From Porogramme epimiltina (taxonomy: Eukaryota; Basidiomycota; Agaricomycetes; Polyporales; Polyporaceae): 64,000 nucleotides of DNA. The translations under genes and the position numbers were made by a program. The stretch lies in assembly GCA_900155495.1 (NCBI GenBank), contig FTLJ01000544.1:1-64000 (forward strand), written 5' to 3'. Shown here in pieces: positions 10,763 through 21,722 of this stretch (positions within the stretch are counted from its first letter, which is position 1; every line of letters begins with the position of its first letter). Below the pieces are notes generated by a model. It worked only from the letters and a program-made list of their open reading frames with translations, had not been told where the DNA came from and did no database searches.

Positions 10763-12066
10763 ATGAGTTCTTTGTCCTCAGTCAACATCACTATCCTCGG
10801 CAGCGCGTCAGCTCAGCCTTCATCTACCCGCAATCACTCTTCTCTCGCTCTGCGCCTGGACGGAGATGTCTGGCTATTCGATTGCGGCGAGGCAACACAA
10901 CACCGGATCCAAAAAAGCTCAGTCAAAATTGGCAAGGTGCAGAAGGTTTTCATAACGCATACACACGGTCAGTGGTCCGAGCACAGAGGAACGCGTGTGC
11001 AGCTCCGGGAACGTCTACCTTACATTCGCCAGGCGACCATATCTTCGGGCTTCTGCCGGTCCTGGCGATGCGGCTGAATGGAGCGGGAGGAACGGTAGAC
11101 GTCGAAGATCCCCGCGCAGCCGCTGCAACGTCGTCCGAAGACACCCCGGTAAGTCCTCCGATCCGAGACCCAGGCCTGTGTACCCCCATGCCCCGTGCTG
11201 AAACTCCCATGGAACAGCCCCTCGAGATTTATGGACCCCTAGGCACGCGCGCGTACGTCCGCAATGGCCTCACTTACACGCACACCCTCCTCGGCACACC
11301 CTACGTGGTACATGAGCTCCGCCTCCCCTCCGACCCGGTCGACGGCGACTACACCGCGCTGCCCCCTCATCCAATGGAGCGCGCAGGGCGCAACATTGCC
11401 CAGGATGCGCGAGGTGTGTGGCCGGAGATCTTCGCCGGCCCGCTCGTCACCGTCTCCGCAGCGCCGATTCTTCACTCGGTGCCGTGCGTAGGGTACGTCG
11501 TCGACGAGCGGCCCGTGCCGGGCAAGATGGACCCGCGCAAGTACGTGCCCGAGCTGAAGCGGACGGGGACGCCAATGTCGGTGATGAGCGCGCTCCAGAG
11601 GGGCGAGGCTGTCACCCTCGCGGACGGGACGGTATTGCACGGCCCACCGCGCCAACCGGGGAGACGGATCGTGATCCTGGGCGACACATACGACCCCTCG
11701 CCGATCGCAGGTCTCGCGGAAGATGCGTGCTTGTTGATCCATGAGGCGACGAACGCGCATCTCCCAGGTTTGGACCCCAACACTAAGGAGGTGGATACAT
11801 ACGAGAGCGTGGAGGAGCTTGCCAAGTCTAGGGGTCATTCGACACCTCAGATGGCTGGGGCATTTGGCAAAAGGATTCGAGCTAGGAAGCTTGTCCTAAA
11901 CCATTTCTCTGCGAGGTATGCAGGTAATGACGACGTGGATGAAGCAGCGAGGCGGATCATGGGCGGTATACGGGAGCTTGCAGAGGAAACGTTCGGGGGA
12001 GAGGTAGTATGCGCACGGGATTTGATGAGCTTCGATGTAGGTCCTCGCCGGCAAGGCGTGCAATGA
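10763..12066 (+). CDS. Short-form tRNase Z (ELAC1-like)
   Basis: This is a metallo-beta-lactamase-fold endonuclease that trims the 3' trailer of tRNA precursors. Three exons (10763-10967, 11033-11148, 11218-12066) give 389 residues. The start NITILGSASAQPSSTRNHSS and the WLFDCGEATQHRI segment are typical of RNase Z. The metal motif HTHGDHIFGL is created across intron 1. Later ligands are H in AAPILHSVPCVGYVV, D in VILGDTYDP and H in LVLNHFSARY. The length fits the short form; no N-terminal presequence is evident, so a cytosolic or nuclear place is likely. Its neighbour is a tRNA gene read in the opposite direction. The downstream gene THOC7 converges, with a 68-bp gap. Confidence 0.92.
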
Positions 12067-12134
12067 CGTGAGGGGGATAATGATACAGAAATCCTGTAAA
12101 TGTACAGCAACAGCAAATGAAGACCCTGAACAAG

Positions 12135-13352
12135 TTAGTCGTCTGGCGGTTCCGAGAGCTCACTACTCTGGTCACTGGCTTCACCCTCTTCCAACTCTTC
12201 CTCCCTCGCCTTCTTCTTCACTTTTGGGTCCTTCGGATCCTCGATCTCTCCCATTTCGATGTCATCCTCGTCCCGAATTGTCGGCGTGTGCTGAGAGGGA
12301 GTGCCCCGTAGAACAGGTGTTAAGGGCGTGTTTGTTCGCGAAGTTGGCATGAATGAACGCGCAGCGGGGTTGAGGACGCTCTTCGATAGAGGGACTTCAT
12401 CGTCAGAATCGTGCCCTTCTGTCACCGGCTTCTTGCTCGGACGACCGGAGGGATCTCCATCTTCCCTCAGTTCACCAGATTCCTCGCGTGTGCGAACGCT
12501 GGCCGTCCCGTCCATCTCCACATCCTCATCTCCGGGTTGCGTTTCTGGTGCTGGTGTCGAGTCTTCTGCCACGTCCTGCTTGCCCAGGATTCGAAGTTGG
12601 CAAATGCCCGCGACGACGTCGTCCAGAGCGGCCTTCTGCGCTTGCAGCGTGCGGTCTTGGTTCTCGTGCTCCGCCCGTATCGCGGCCATGTCGTTTTCAA
12701 GAGACCGGATAGACCTAGTTGACCACGTAGTTGGCGAAAGGTAATGTCGTGGAAGCCTGGGAGCGACTTACTGCTCAAGTTCATCCCGGCTCGGTAATGA
12801 ATTGACCTTCTCTGCGATCACATCATACTCGATTTTCTGCTTGCGCTCGAGTTGCGCATGCTCGAGGGTCGACTTGAGTTCTTCGATCTGGTCTTTCAAC
12901 CGACTGTGTTCGTTCGCTGGTCACACGAGCGTCTCAGGACGGAGCGGCGAGGAATGCGGGTTAACTTACATATTCGCTCCCGTTCTCGCTGATACTCCTC
13001 AACCTGCCGCGCCTCCGCCTCACACACCATCAAGTTTTTCTTGAGAGAGAGCTGGAAAGAGGCCAGCTCGAGCAGGAACGCCTCGCGTGCATCGTCTACT
13101 GAGGAGGACGCCAGCGGGGAGATGGGTATGGCGGGGGTATAGGCGGTGGAGGCATAGGAGTGGAACTTCTTCGTCACGCGCCGAAGGGCCTTCTCATCGT
13201 TCGTGATGCGCGTGTGTATGATAGCGTCTTGAGGCATACAAAGCAGGGGATGAGCGTTGTGGCGCGTAAACAATGAGGATCTGCGACGCACCTTCCTGCT
13301 GCACTGACAACGGCGGGGGGATGTACCTCTCCCCCACGGATTTCCCGTCCAT
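12135..13352 (-). CDS. THO complex subunit 7 (THOC7/Mft1-like)
   Basis: Four exons (13352-13292, 13227-12970, 12916-12772, 12714-12135) give 347 residues. The start MDGKSVGERYIPPPLSVQQE leads into DAIIHTRITNDEKALRRVTK, then FQLSLKKNLMVCEAEARQVE and a long coiled coil (SRLKDQIEELKSTLEHAQLE). This is the THOC7 domain pattern. THO couples transcription elongation to mRNA packaging and export in the nucleus. The C-terminal 150 residues are acidic, proline/serine-rich and probably disordered, ending SSELSEPPDD. It shares a 371-bp divergent promoter region with VTC1. Confidence 0.9.
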
Positions 13353-13723
13353 GCTGCCGTGCCGGTCGTTTTCCGCAAAGACGTAAGAGAGAGAAAAGGA
13401 TGCGAGCGGACCGCAAGGGTTGGCGTTGGATGCGGCGAAAGAACGACCCTACCGACCGTGCTTGCCGAGTCCCGACCCATACAAGGCAGCGTGACCCGGG
13501 GATAACGGGCTCACGTGCGGCGAGAAGAAGGCGTCACGCGTGACCCGGGCCTCGGGTGAAAAGCCACCAGGCTACGGAAGAACCAGTGACGGCAAGCACG
13601 TTCGTGCAAGATTACCCTTTTCGGAGCACGTATTCCTAGACCCGTACGCCTAATATCCAGCCACTGCGAGGGCCGCGACGCTGCCTTCTCGCCCTATCCG
13701 CACCCCATCTCCTCCTCCACGCC
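13353..13723. promoter_or_regulatory. Divergent promoter region of THOC7 and VTC1
   Basis: This 371-bp GC-rich spacer lies between two divergent start codons. No TATA box is evident. Both 5' regions must lie here. Confidence 0.6.
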
Positions 13724-14323
13724 ATGTCCACCCAGCCCCTCCTCCAGCGCACAGCGGCCAAACGCATAGCCCTCCCTGTCAAAGTAGAGCCCAAGGTCGC
13801 GTTCGCCAACGAGCGTACGTTCCTCTCATGGCTCCATTTTACCGTCGTGCTCGGTGGCCTCGCGGTCGGACTCCTCAACTTCGGCGACAAGGTATACTCG
13901 CTTTTTTCACCCATTCTCTTGGTGTCTTACGCGGACGTAGGTGGGGAGGATTAGTGCTGCCATGTTCTCCGTTGTCGGTACGTCTTTCCGGTCGTGTGAT
14001 ACCTTCAGCCCGGATTCCAACCTTCCCCACCCCCATTACTAGCCATGGCTGTCATGATCTATGCCTTGTACACCTACCACTGGCGCGCCGCCTCCATCCG
14101 CACGGGCGGTCGTGGTCCATATGACGACAGAGTCGGTCCGGTGAGCACCCTCCCTCAGATACCCCCGTCTCTTTCCTCCCCTGACAAAACGCCACAGACA
14201 ATTTTGTGTGCCGCGCTGCTCGGTAGGTTCTACTCCCTCCTACTTCATTGCTCTATTCACCCGTTCCTCATCACAGTGGCTATAATCGTGAATTTCGTGC
14301 TGAGGTTCACGGACGCCGACTAA
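13724..14323 (+). CDS. VTC1: Vacuolar transporter chaperone subunit 1
   Basis: Five exons (13724-13891, 13941-13977, 14043-14140, 14198-14222, 14277-14323) give 124 residues, close to the yeast protein's length. VTC1 is the small membrane subunit of the VTC complex, which makes and translocates polyphosphate at the vacuole. The sequence has the characteristic start [20 protein letters not shown], the [19 protein letters not shown] segment (here [16 protein letters not shown]), and three membrane spans ([45 protein letters not shown]). The conserved RGPYDDR loop and the FTDAD end are also present. Confidence 0.96.
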
Positions 14324-14721
14324 CATGCCTCCGGCTCGACCTCCGACGCAATAGGCGTCTCCACCAACGAGACCCGAGCTGGGCAAGTGTATCGCTTAAC
14401 CGCTGCCTGGCGTCCCGCGTGCGACCGTTAAGGGTGGGGGTTGTCATGGGGGCATATTCAACCTCACGGACCATTGTAGGATATGAGGCTTCGTCCATGT
14501 TCGTCCGGTGACTCTACGGCCTAATGAGCATATGCAGTACTCCACGCACTCACGAAACATGCCCATGGTAATCTACACGCTATCCCTTGCGAAAGCCAAA
14601 GAGGCTTGAAGCCATAACGGGGTCGCTTCACACCAGACACAGTTGCGGATGCAAAGGGGCCACGGCCGGACCGCGCCCGGGATGTAATGCGGCAGAGATA
14701 CGATTGTAACGAAAGTACAGT
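14324..14721. other. Convergent 3' spacer (VTC1/NDUFA8)
   Basis: This 398-bp stretch lies between two converging genes and presumably holds both 3' UTRs and polyadenylation signals. I see no further gene. Confidence 0.5.
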
Positions 14722-15559
14722 CTACTTCTGCACGCCAGTGTAGATGGGGTTCTTGACCTCGTGAATGGGGGTCTTGCCTTCTGGCGTACCCGGAATGGTT
14801 TTGACCAGACCCTATGGATGATAGGCATGAGCACCTGCCGAACCGGCGCGGACGGCATCCTAAGCGAAGCTCACGCACCAACTTCTCGAACACACACTTG
14901 TTAAGTACTGTCTCGTCCTTCCGGCAGTGGTAGTACTCCTGTTCACACGCGCGAGACGTTAGTACGTCAGAGAGCAAGGGATGGCACACGGGGTGGTGCG
15001 ACGAAGAATGAGACCACAAAAATACGTACCTGGTTGTTGTACTCCAAGCAGTTCCAATGCTTCTCAAACTCCGAGAGACAGTTCTCGCGCAGCTTCGTGA
15101 TACTGGTTCGCGGGAGGAAAACGGAGCCCCGTGCGGGGTTTGCTCGGTCAGCGGTGCTTGAGAGAGACGATAGAACAGTGCAACGACGCACAGGTCTTGC
15201 GCGCAGCGCGTCACTCGCCGGCCCTCCTTCAGACAGTGGGCAGGGTCCCGGCTTTCCGCCTTACAGAGCATGTAGTCCTCTAGCAGAAAGATACGCGTCA
15301 GTCGCAGATCTGGAGTACCACTGCACCAGCAAAAGGTCTCCACGTCACACGCCATATTCCCAACCGTCGTTCTCCACAGTCAACAGGCAGCTAGACACGT
15401 ACCATTGTAGTCCTTGCAAAACGACCCCAGGAAGAACGCCGCACTCTTGAGCGGTGCACTCGTCGTGCCGAGCTCCTTAACCTTTGGGATGTCCGCAGGG
15501 AGCGGCGTAGGGTCCTTGTAGGGCTTGGAGGAGTCGGACGGGTCGAGGTATCTGCTCAT
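14722..15559 (-). CDS. NADH:ubiquinone oxidoreductase subunit NDUFA8 (20.8 kDa type)
   Basis: This is a complex I accessory subunit of the mitochondrial intermembrane space. The start MSRYLDPSDSSKPYKDPTPL is followed by two CHCH domains, each a pair of CX9C helices. Once the exons are joined the pattern is exact: FCKDYNEDYMLCK and HCLKEGRRVTRC, then NCLSEFEKHWNCLEY and HCRKDETVLNKCVFEKL. The C terminus KTPIHEVKNPIYTGVQK is typical of the fungal subunit. Introns fall after FCKDYN, after CAQD, after NNQ and near the end. There is no N-terminal presequence; CX9C proteins enter by the Mia40 route. It shares a 202-bp divergent promoter with the gene at 15762. Confidence 0.94.
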
Positions 15560-15761
15560 GGCGGCGCTGGCGTAGGGGCCGAGTGGGCGAGTGAGGTGAA
15601 CGACCGTAACCGCCCGAAAGGCGTGACGGGCTCCTCGAGCGCTTCGACCTCGCCCGCCAATCTGGAACGCGCCTTTACGCGTCTTGTCCACTCCAGTCTC
15701 TGCTGCTGCTCTCGCGCTCTCCTTGACCACCACCACTCATACACAATCTTGTCTGCCAGCC

Positions 15762-16384
15762 ATGGTATGGGCATTTCCATCGGTATAGGTCAACATCGTG
15801 GTTCTCACTAATCGTGCTCTTTCGCAGCCTCCCAGAGCCCAGCCAAAGATCTTCATTATACCGCTGAAGACTCATAAACTCACGGCAATGTTCGCCCTTC
15901 CGAGCACGTCGACGGTACATGCTTTGAAAGAGGAGGCTCTGAGTGCGCTGCAGTCAGATGTAATGGCTGCGCCAAATCCACACCCCGAAGCCATGCAAGA
16001 GGACGAGTCCGAGTGGACTGTGCCGGAAGTGTCGAGCGTCGACGACTTCGAACTCGCGAAAGCCGTGAAGGAGAAGGGCCGGCCAACTGGGCAGTACGAG
16101 ACGTTGAACGTGGCGTCTCAGTTGAAGAATGTCTTATCGAACTGGGAACCGGTATTCGTGCAGTTCAGGGAACCCAATGGTGAGTGGACCACTTCAGCAT
16201 TGTACTACATGTGCCTCTTCACGTATGATCGATCTATACCGCATTCATCCCGTGCCTGGCGCAATGCTTTTCGCGTGTGTGTGCAGGTGGTCTATCTCCT
16301 GTGAAAGTTTCACTGCCGTCAATATATGCCGAAGAGGAAGAAGACTTGTCAACGCAGAAGGGGAAGAGGAAGGCCGTTGAGTGA
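15762..16384 (+). CDS. Small acidic protein with an ATG-only first exon
   Basis: I do not recognise the function. The best model has exon 1 consisting only of ATG (15762-15764), a 63-nt intron (gtatgg..CACTAAT..cag), exon 2 at 15828-16179 and exon 3 at 16287-16384: 150 residues starting MPPRAQPKIFIIPLKTHKLT. Reading without the intron would need a GTG start at 15798. The N-terminal KIFIIPLKTHKLTAMFALPS looks like a beta-rich ubiquitin-like fold start (weak inference). Conserved-looking blocks GRPTGQYETLNVASQLKNVL and NWEPVFVQFREPNGG follow. The C terminus is an acidic stretch and a KGKRKAVE tail that could be a nuclear signal. Confidence 0.7.
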
Positions 16385-16492
16385 ACCCGCAAGTCGTCGA
16401 TCACTCTATCGTGATGCAATTATGTGCTTTCACGCTATGTACTCTAATTAAACCTGATGAACGATCACAAGCTGCTTCTGAGCGGATACGTC

Positions 16493-17152
16493 TCATAGTG
16501 AAGGCGCCCCTGGCCATCTTTTTGGCGTTACAGGGAGCAGCGCGGCTGCGACGCGTCGTTCTTCCTCGGCAAGCAGATTGTATGTCGAGCATGCATTTCT
16601 CTGGGCAACTCATCAGGCAAAGGAATATTGACACGAGAGGTGAAACGCACTGTATTCATAACATCCACTTGAATGCCGAATTTGTTCAGGTACTGTCGTA
16701 GAGGGGGCGGCAGCATTTCTACCTTTTCTCCAGTACCAATCAGAAGAATCTCTGTGACAGGACATGAGTTGGATGACAGCCCCGCGCACTAGATCTTCAC
16801 AAGACGACTAACCAGGCTTGGGCACTACTGCTTCGAACACCTCAAAATGTTCTTGCTTCCAGCCATCCCATGGCTTTTCCGGCACGTTCCACAAGAATAC
16901 CTTCCCGTCAATGAAAATACAAGCCGACGGCAGTATGAGTCCGTCAGATAGTTGTATGCCCTTTGGCGTGATAGTCATGACTTGAACGGCAGGTGCCTCG
17001 CCGCCGGAGAGAATGTTGGTAAGGCCACCATCGGTTGGGGGAAGTCGCCTAGGACGAGACGCGTGGAAAGTGCGCGAGTAGCCAGACAAACGCGTACATT
17101 GTCTGAGCACAGAGAATGCCGAGGGGCGAGAGCGAGAGAGGGCGGAGATCAT
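16493..17152 (-). CDS. Complex I assembly factor NDUFAF3 (Mth938/DUF498 fold)
   Basis: Three exons begin at MISALSRSRPSAFSVLRQ (an ATG 39 nt further upstream is possible). The N-terminal 40 residues are rich in Arg/Ser/Leu, a mitochondrial presequence. The mature part has GGEAPAVQVMTITPKGIQLS, CIFIDGKVFLWNVPEKPW, EILLIGTGEKVEMLPPPLRQ and a C-terminal exon with STYNLLAEEERRVAAALLPV, which is the NDUFAF3 pattern. NDUFAF3 works with NDUFAF4 in early assembly of the complex I Q-module/peripheral arm in the matrix. Introns lie after VVPKP (donor gttagt) and after DVMNT. Its start is only 104 bp from that of SWC4, a shared divergent promoter. Confidence 0.93.
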
Positions 17153-17256
17153 CGTGGGCAGTGGGAAGGCAAAGGGTTTGTCGCGCGTCATGTCGCCTCA
17201 ATTGTGGCTGGTGGCTGCATTCGTCGGGCGCTCGATCCTCTTGACCCCAGACCACC

Positions 17257-19139
17257 ATGGCCGCCTCCGCCGCGGACGTCCGAAGCATACTCTCCATCCC
17301 CAGTACACCGGCCTCAGGGAGCGCCCCGCCCGCGAAGAAACAACCGGCATCAGGGCGTGCAAGGAAACCCAAAGACATCCCTAGGGAGCTTTATGCGCTC
17401 ATCGGGCCGTCTGCGCCTACCCTCACCGCGCAGTTCGTAAAACCGCGTCTTAAGCAGAAGCCCAACCTTGGCGGAGGAGGGAAAGTAAGATGGTGCGATA
17501 CATCTTCCCGCGTTGCCACTTGACACGCTTATGCGGAGTGTGGGCATCCAGGGAATGGCGCCCCTTCAAGAACGGCGCGAGGTCGGATGACCTGAGACTG
17601 TCCCACTGGGTCAAAACCAGCATGGACCCGGAGGCCGGTGAGTTGGTATGCTCCCTCCTTGCTCTTGTCTGATGATGTGGGCGCATAGCCTACCCATTTG
17701 CCAAGTATGACGTCCAAAGCACCCACTATGTATACTCCCAGGAGGACTACAGCCAGTACCTTGAAGGTGTGTCCCCATTCTTTCGGAGATCCCAAGAGTC
17801 GTACCTGACGCCATTTAAGACCCTGAATGGACAAAAGATGAGACTGACTATCTCTTCAATCTCATGCGCGAGTTCGACGGCCGTTTCTTTGTTGTACACG
17901 ATCGTTATGAATTCCCAAACGGGTCAGAGAGAACCATCGAGGTATGCAAGCCGCTGGTCTTGTTTTCGACGCTCCATAATGGGCTTTTAGGACTTGAAAG
18001 ATCGCTACTTCAGTGTATGTCGCAAGCTCGTGCGCAACCGGGCGTGGCCAGGAGATGATGCTAGCAAGCAAGCACTCATCTCGACCCTAACATACGACAA
18101 ATGTGATGATTCCCCTAGCGTTCGTTGTAAATATGATACTGACTCGTTAACGTCAGCACGCGAGATTATTCGGAAGCGATACATCAAAACGCTAGAAGAC
18201 CGTACGCCAGACCAAATCGCGGAAGAGGACGCTCTGTATGTCGAACTCGAGAAACTGAAGGAGAATGAGCGCAGGTTCAAGAAGGACCGCGACGAGCTCC
18301 TTCGTACCTTGTGTGGCATCGAGTCAGGTCTGCCCGACGTTAGGGACGATGACGATACACTCCTTGGTCCCATCGCCGAGTCCAAGAAGAAAAAGAAGGG
18401 GGTGGCAGGCAGCGTTGAGCCTCAGACACCCATCACGCCATCCAGTGCTACAGTTATTGCATTGCCCCAACCGCAACCCAAGAAGTCTTCCGCAAAATCG
18501 GCTGCCTACGGTAAAGTTCACCCTCATCACTATCCTTCGTAGGGGCTCACTGGCTTCTAGATGCCCTCCATTGTATTGTCCGGACCGACACGGAGCAACC
18601 TACAGGATCAACCAAAGCTGCTCACCAACCTGTCCACCTCCGAAGCTTCAAGCTTGCCCAACCGAAGGCCGGCGTGCAACCGCGGGTTTCTCAGCTACTC
18701 GGCGAGCTCGGGATCTCGACCAGTCGGCTCGTCATGCCTACACGCGAGAACCTTGCGAAATTCGGGACACTGCTCGAAGCCGCGCAGCAACTCATCGAGC
18801 TCAAGAAGGCTGTCGACAAGCAGGATCAGGACATCAGGACGTCGAAGGCGCGTCTCTCCACATTGCGTGGGGAGAACACCGAAGCCGAGAGCAAGGACGT
18901 TCCCCAGACCCCGATGGATGTAGACGACGGAGCGGAAGTGGAGGGTGAAGGCGATGGCGGCAGAGCAACAAGTGTTGTGAGTACGCGGAGCACCCGGAGT
19001 AGGAAGCAGGTATGTTACCCTAACCGCTCTGTATGACTACTGCTCATGTGTGCGGTCTTTATAGGGCCGTCGATCCGTCTCTGTGTCGTCAGTGGACACT
19101 GCCGGAGGTGCCAGTGTCAAACGCCAGAAGCAGCGGTAG
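17257..19139 (+). CDS. SWR1/NuA4 complex subunit SWC4 (DMAP1-like)
   Basis: A multi-exon gene starts MAASAADVRSILSIPSTPAS. It contains ARKPKDIPRELYALIGPSAP, then EWRPFKNGARSDDLRLSHWV, YDVQSTHYVYSQEDYSQYLE and the SANT/Myb-like WTKDETDYLFNLMREFDGRF with FFVVHDRYEF. The DMAP1 signature RTPDQIAEEDALYVELEKLK follows, and the C-terminal block VSQLLGELGISTSRLVMPTR plus a coiled coil match the family. The protein ends SVKRQKQR. SWC4 is shared by the SWR1 chromatin remodeller and the NuA4 acetyltransferase. Short introns interrupt it throughout (for example near 17483, 17640, 17767, 17942, 18098 and 19009). Confidence 0.94.
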
Positions 19140-19446
19140 ACTGGTTGGGGGCGCGGCGTGCTGCCACTACTGTATCATATCTAATACTGCTGTGTACTCT
19201 GTATCTGTTTTTGTTTGTCGCATGCTATCTTGTTTTCTATGAGCTGAGACGTTGGGGTATCGGACGTCTGTAGGCACGCGATCATGTGCGCTCCAATCAG
19301 CCTCTACAAACAGACGCGTCGAGATGGTGCGCGCTTCAAAGACACGCCCTCTGACATCACCTCGTCTCGGACCTCTGCGGTGTGACCACCTTAGCTCGCC
19401 ATTTTACAGTAGTCAACGGAAACACCAGCCTGCGCAGAGTCACCAC
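19140..19446. other. Spacer between SWC4 and the lipoate ligase
   Basis: The two genes are in tandem. The stretch holds the 3' end of SWC4 and the promoter of the next gene; I see no motif of note. Confidence 0.5.
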
Positions 19447-20977
19447 ATGCTAAAGCTACTGAATCGCCGCCTGGCCGGTCGCCATTCCGACGCCTTGTCG
19501 CGCTCACGACGTCTCGCATCCACCTCCGCGCCCAAGCCTGCACACTCAATATACGTCTCCCACTCAACGGACCCCTACTTCAATCTCACATTCGAAGACT
19601 GGTGCGCCCCTATGTTCCCAGCGCAGCGCGCAACCTTCCGCAAGCCGAGCTCATCCCTCCCTCGCACACTAGGCTCTTCCGGCATGCGCCACCAGAGAAG
19701 CCGCTGCTGCTCCTCTACCGTGACGCACCGTGCGTCGTCGTCGGCCGGAACCAGAACCTGTGGAAGGAGGTGAACCTGCGCGCCGCGCGCGAGCGGGGCA
19801 TCCCGTTCATCCGGCGACACAGCGGCGGCGGCACCGTCTACCACGTACGTCCCTCCCCCTCCTTCCGTCTACCACACCGTGTGCGGTGCGCCGCGGCGGG
19901 CTCACGTGCTGCCCCCCTGCAGGACCTGGGCAACACGAACTTCTCTATTCATCTCCCCCGCTCCGAATTCGATCGGCACGCGACGGCGCAGGTCGTGCTC
20001 CGCGCGGTGCGCGCGCTGGGCGTGGACGCGGACGTGAATGACCGGAATGATGTATGCGTGGGCGGGGAAAAGATACGTCCTTGCACATTCATCGCCTATT
20101 CGTGCCGTACTTACCCTCCCGCTGCGATGTCTACGTGTCAGGTTCGGCGTACAAGATCGTCAAGGACCGCGCGTACCACCACGGGACAATGCTCATTTCG
20201 ACGAAGCTAGATACGCTTGGGGAGCTTCTGCGGACCAACAAGGTGCGGCCCCCTGCCCTGTTCTCTGGCACGTCTCGCAGCCTCATTGAAGGACAGTAAC
20301 GCAGGACACGATGGAGACACGCGGGGTCGCGTCGGTACGGTCTCCGGTATGCAACCTGCGGCAGAGATACGGAGACGTGACCCATGAAGGCTTCGTGCGC
20401 GCCGTGGTAGACGCATTCAAGGAGGAGTACGGAGTGCGCGAGGAGGTGCGGAGCTGCGCGTTCTTCTCCGATAGCGGGATACCACTGACATGCTCTCGCA
20501 TGCAGGTTCACGACGTTGAAGACTCAGCAGCTACGAGAAGTATTGATCATGTCCGTCGCGGTATGGAGGAGCTCAAGGTAAGCATGGCGCGGCGTTCAGA
20601 GGACGGCGCAGTAAACTCAAACTCGCACGACAGACTTGGGACTGGGCATTCGGTCAAACCCCAGAGTTCACGTATACGATCGAACATGCATTTCCATGGG
20701 GAGCAGTGGTGAGTAACGGGCTCATTTGAGGAACCGCACTCTTCTGACAGGCCCACAGAAAGGGGAGTTCCGTTCAAAACACGGGATTATCTTGTCATGT
20801 TCCCTAATACCTTCCCATGAGGGCGACGAATCGTTGGATGAATATCTCGCTCTTCTGTCCCTCACATTACAGGGGCAGCGATATGGCTTCGTAGACGATA
20901 GGGCGGAGACCTTGGCGAAGGAGGACAGACGGGTAGGGGACGTATGGGGGTGGTTGAAGAGAGCGATGGATGGCTAG
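19447..20977 (+). CDS. Mitochondrial lipoate-protein ligase (LplA/LIPT1/Aim22-like)
   Basis: The enzyme attaches or transfers lipoate onto E2 subunits and the H protein in mitochondria. The start MLKLLNRRLAGRHSDALSRS is Arg/Ser-rich, a mitochondrial presequence. The BPL/LPL catalytic fold follows: YVSHSTDPYFNLTFEDWLF (joined across intron 1), LLLYRDAPCVVVGRNQNLWK, the substrate loop IPFIRRHSGGGTVYHD, NDRNDVCVGGEKI, and the catalytic lysine in SGSAYKIVKDRAYHHGTML. The C-terminal accessory domain runs through TPEFTYTIEHAFPWGAV and RSKHGIILSC to LKRAMDG. At least seven introns are present. It converges on NDUFA1 with a gap of only 52 bp. Confidence 0.92.
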
Positions 20978-21029
20978 CGGAGCGTCGTGGAATGCGTCTA
21001 GATCCAATCTATTGCATAGTGCTACAACA

Positions 21030-21474
21030 TCATGAGGCGCGCTCGGTATACCAAGCACTGTTGGTCTCGAAGTCTTCCGGCGCGAAGGCCTCTGCCTGAG
21101 GGACGGCATTGAACCGTGAGCTACAATATACACGCGCGAACGAAGTGCAAACGCACCTTCTGTCCTCGCTTATGCCCAGTCAGCCGTTGGTCCCGGTCCA
21201 TCATCATGTCGTCCCATGCGTCAACGTTGTAACGGACAGGCTACGCCAAGAGATCGAGGTCTATTCAGACAAGAGGTTATCCACGGCGTGAATGCTTACG
21301 GCGCACCTTTCCCTGGTTCTGGAGGGTCTTAGAAGTCTTCAAGAGCGTGCCGGTGGCACCGAACATGACCGTGACAAGGCCTGTAGAAAGGAATGCACTT
21401 AGTGCGCGCAGTAGTGCGCAGTAGGCACAAGGGAACACACCGAACGGAATGAGGGCCTCCCATGGGACGGGCAT
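21030..21474 (-). CDS. NADH:ubiquinone oxidoreductase subunit NDUFA1 (MWFE)
   Basis: Four small exons (21474-21441, 21380-21307, 21240-21157, 21095-21030) join exactly in phase to give 85 residues. The start MPVPWEALIPFGLVTVMFGA is the hallmark of the fungal MWFE subunit, with one N-terminal membrane span. RYNVDAWDDMMMDRDQRLTG follows in exon 3, and the C terminus is FETNSAWYTERAS. MWFE is a small supernumerary membrane-arm subunit needed for complex I assembly in mammals. No single reading frame covers more than a third of it, so simple ORF calling misses it. Its start is 248 bp from the start of the U2 snRNA gene, transcribed the other way. Confidence 0.93.
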
Positions 21475-21695
21475 GGTGAAAGTCTGGCAGTCAAGAGTGG
21501 TAACAGCGTGTGCAGTTCCCCGCTCCCAGCCTAAGCGCGCAGTGCCCAGGACTATTTGCTGCTGTTAGGCAGTCACACCGGCGCCTACAACCTCGTTGCC
21601 GGACCGGAAACTCTCGGATCGGCTGCCTCGGGCCTCGATCGGGGCCGCAGGGGCAAGCGGCACCAAACATGGTCCGTGCGCGGGTCTCCCGTCCC

Positions 21696-21702
21696 TATAT
21701 AA
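21696..21702 (+). promoter_or_regulatory. TATA box of the U2 snRNA gene
   Basis: TATATAA lies about 21-27 bp before the U2 5' end, a normal TATA distance. No other snRNA promoter element can be named with confidence. Confidence 0.65.
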
Positions 21703-21722
21703 GCCGCTCTCGAGCATCGTGA

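Noticed and set aside
15798..15830. Start of the small acidic protein at 15798
   Set aside because: That codon is GTG and lies inside a canonical intron; the ATG at 15762 with a spliced exon is more consistent.
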